A stretch of DNA of 23,007 bases from assembly GCA_945861165.1 (NCBI GenBank), contig CAMATO010000008.1:1-23007 (forward strand), written 5' to 3'. The notes under the pieces were generated by a model. The model saw only the letters and a program-made list of their open reading frames with translations. It ran no database searches and was not told where the DNA came from. This DNA comes from Bifidobacterium breve. Its GTDB lineage: Bacteria > Actinomycetota > Actinomycetes > S36-B12 > UBA5976. A program made the position numbers and the translations under genes. Shown here piece after piece: positions 22,606 to 23,007 of the stretch (position 1 is the first letter of the stretch; each line of letters begins with the position of its first letter).

Positions 22606-23007
22606 ATTACAAAACGAATACTTCTCACACCATAAGTAGGAATTAATCCCCTGCTGGTGTCTGGTTGCTCTGTTAAAACCACGACGTATTTACCTGTTGT
22701 AGTGAATTTAACGGTGTGCATAAAAGCTGAATTGTTTGTGTAAAGGGTGACACCGTTTGTGTCGTGCCATTTCAGATCAGCAGTGTTTATGTAACCGTGC
22801 GCATCTGATTGCAAGGTGTAGCCACCTGCAATGAACTGAATTGGTTGATTTACTTTGCCGCTGAGTAATTTATCTTTACAACCATAAATTGGCAACGTTT
22901 CAGTGGCTGTGGAAACCTTGGTAGAAACTGTGTCAAATAAGACTCCAGAAGTTATCAAAGAATCGTAAGAAGCTTGCGTAATGGTTTTTCCGACAGTATT
23001 TTCTGCT
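22593..23007 (-). CDS. Unidentified protein, C-terminal ~137 residues (runs off right edge)
   Basis: I do not recognise this protein. The frame is open from the right window edge to TAA at 22593, so the true start is outside the window; an internal TTG at 22958 is not a convincing start. The visible part begins AENTVGKTITQASYDSL and is rich in Thr, Val, Tyr and Gly with alternating hydrophobic residues, as in beta-sandwich extracellular domains. Examples are KFTTTGKYVVVLTEQ and GGYTLQSDAHGYINTADL. A single cysteine (YGCKDK) is present. There is no membrane helix or LPxTG-type anchor at the C-terminus. It could be a secreted or surface protein, but this rests on composition only. Its stop is 8 bases from tRNA-Val, in convergent orientation. 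Confidence 0.6.
   Translation of the reverse strand, partial: AENTVGKTITQASYDSLITSGVLFDTVSTKVSTATETLPIYGCKDKLLSGKVNQPIQFIAGGYTLQSDAHGYINTADLKWHDTNGVTLYTNNSAFMHTVKFTTTGKYVVVLTEQPDTSRGLIPTYGVRSIRFVININ

Noticed and set aside
1..23007. CRISPR array, insertion sequence, prophage or defence system
   Set aside because: No regularly spaced repeats, transposase or integrase motifs, or defence-type genes were seen; the window is dominated by conserved housekeeping genes.

Overview
The window is a compact, AT-rich chromosomal segment whose gene content and order are actinobacterial. The strongest markers are the phosphatidylinositol mannoside block (HIT-type Ap4A phosphorylase, pgsA, acyltransferase patA, mannosyltransferase pimA), the series pdxS, pdxT, yebC, ruvC, ruvA, ruvB, secD, secF, relA, and then a cyclophilin, an MBL hydrolase, hisS and aspS. 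From memory this is close to the order of the Mycobacterium tuberculosis Rv2614c to Rv2572c neighbourhood and of Streptomyces. AT-rich codons together with very small or negative intergenic gaps suggest a streamlined low-GC actinobacterium, for example the freshwater acI / Nanopelagicales type. That placement is an inference and was not tested by any search.

Layout: positions 1-2370 carry aspS (5' part only), hisS and an MBL-fold hydrolase on the minus strand. Positions 2469-4413 carry the only two plus-strand protein genes, a membrane-anchored cyclophilin and a DUF349 protein. The DUF349 gene meets relA tail to tail with overlapping stop codons. From 4410 to 22198 everything lies on the minus strand: relA, secF, secD, ruvB, ruvA, ruvC, yebC, pdxT, pdxS, a LemA-like membrane protein, pimA, patA, pgsA, an Ap4A phosphorylase-type HIT protein, thrS, a formyltransferase-fold protein, a PGPGW membrane protein and pabB. 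A plus-strand tRNA cluster (Gly-GCC, Cys-GCA, Val-GAC) follows at 22299-22584. A minus-strand gene of unknown function then runs off the right edge.

The genes form functional blocks: aminoacyl-tRNA synthesis (aspS, hisS, thrS, tRNAs), the stringent response (relA), Sec-dependent export (secDF), Holliday junction processing (ruvABC), pyridoxal phosphate synthesis (pdxST), phosphatidylinositol and PIM lipid synthesis (pgsA, patA, pimA), and folate precursor synthesis (pabB). Many junctions are ATGA/GTGA, TAATG or zero-gap, which points to long coupled operons. GTG starts are common, and pdxT and pimA appear to use TTG.

There is no gene-free stretch longer than 300 bases. I saw no CRISPR array, insertion sequence, prophage or obvious novel multi-gene system. 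The window reads mostly as a conserved housekeeping region. The points worth a second look are a formyltransferase-fold protein with an altered active-site triad, a LemA-like protein without the expected Nudix partner domain, the local absence of yajC and apt, and the unidentified gene abutting the tRNA cluster.
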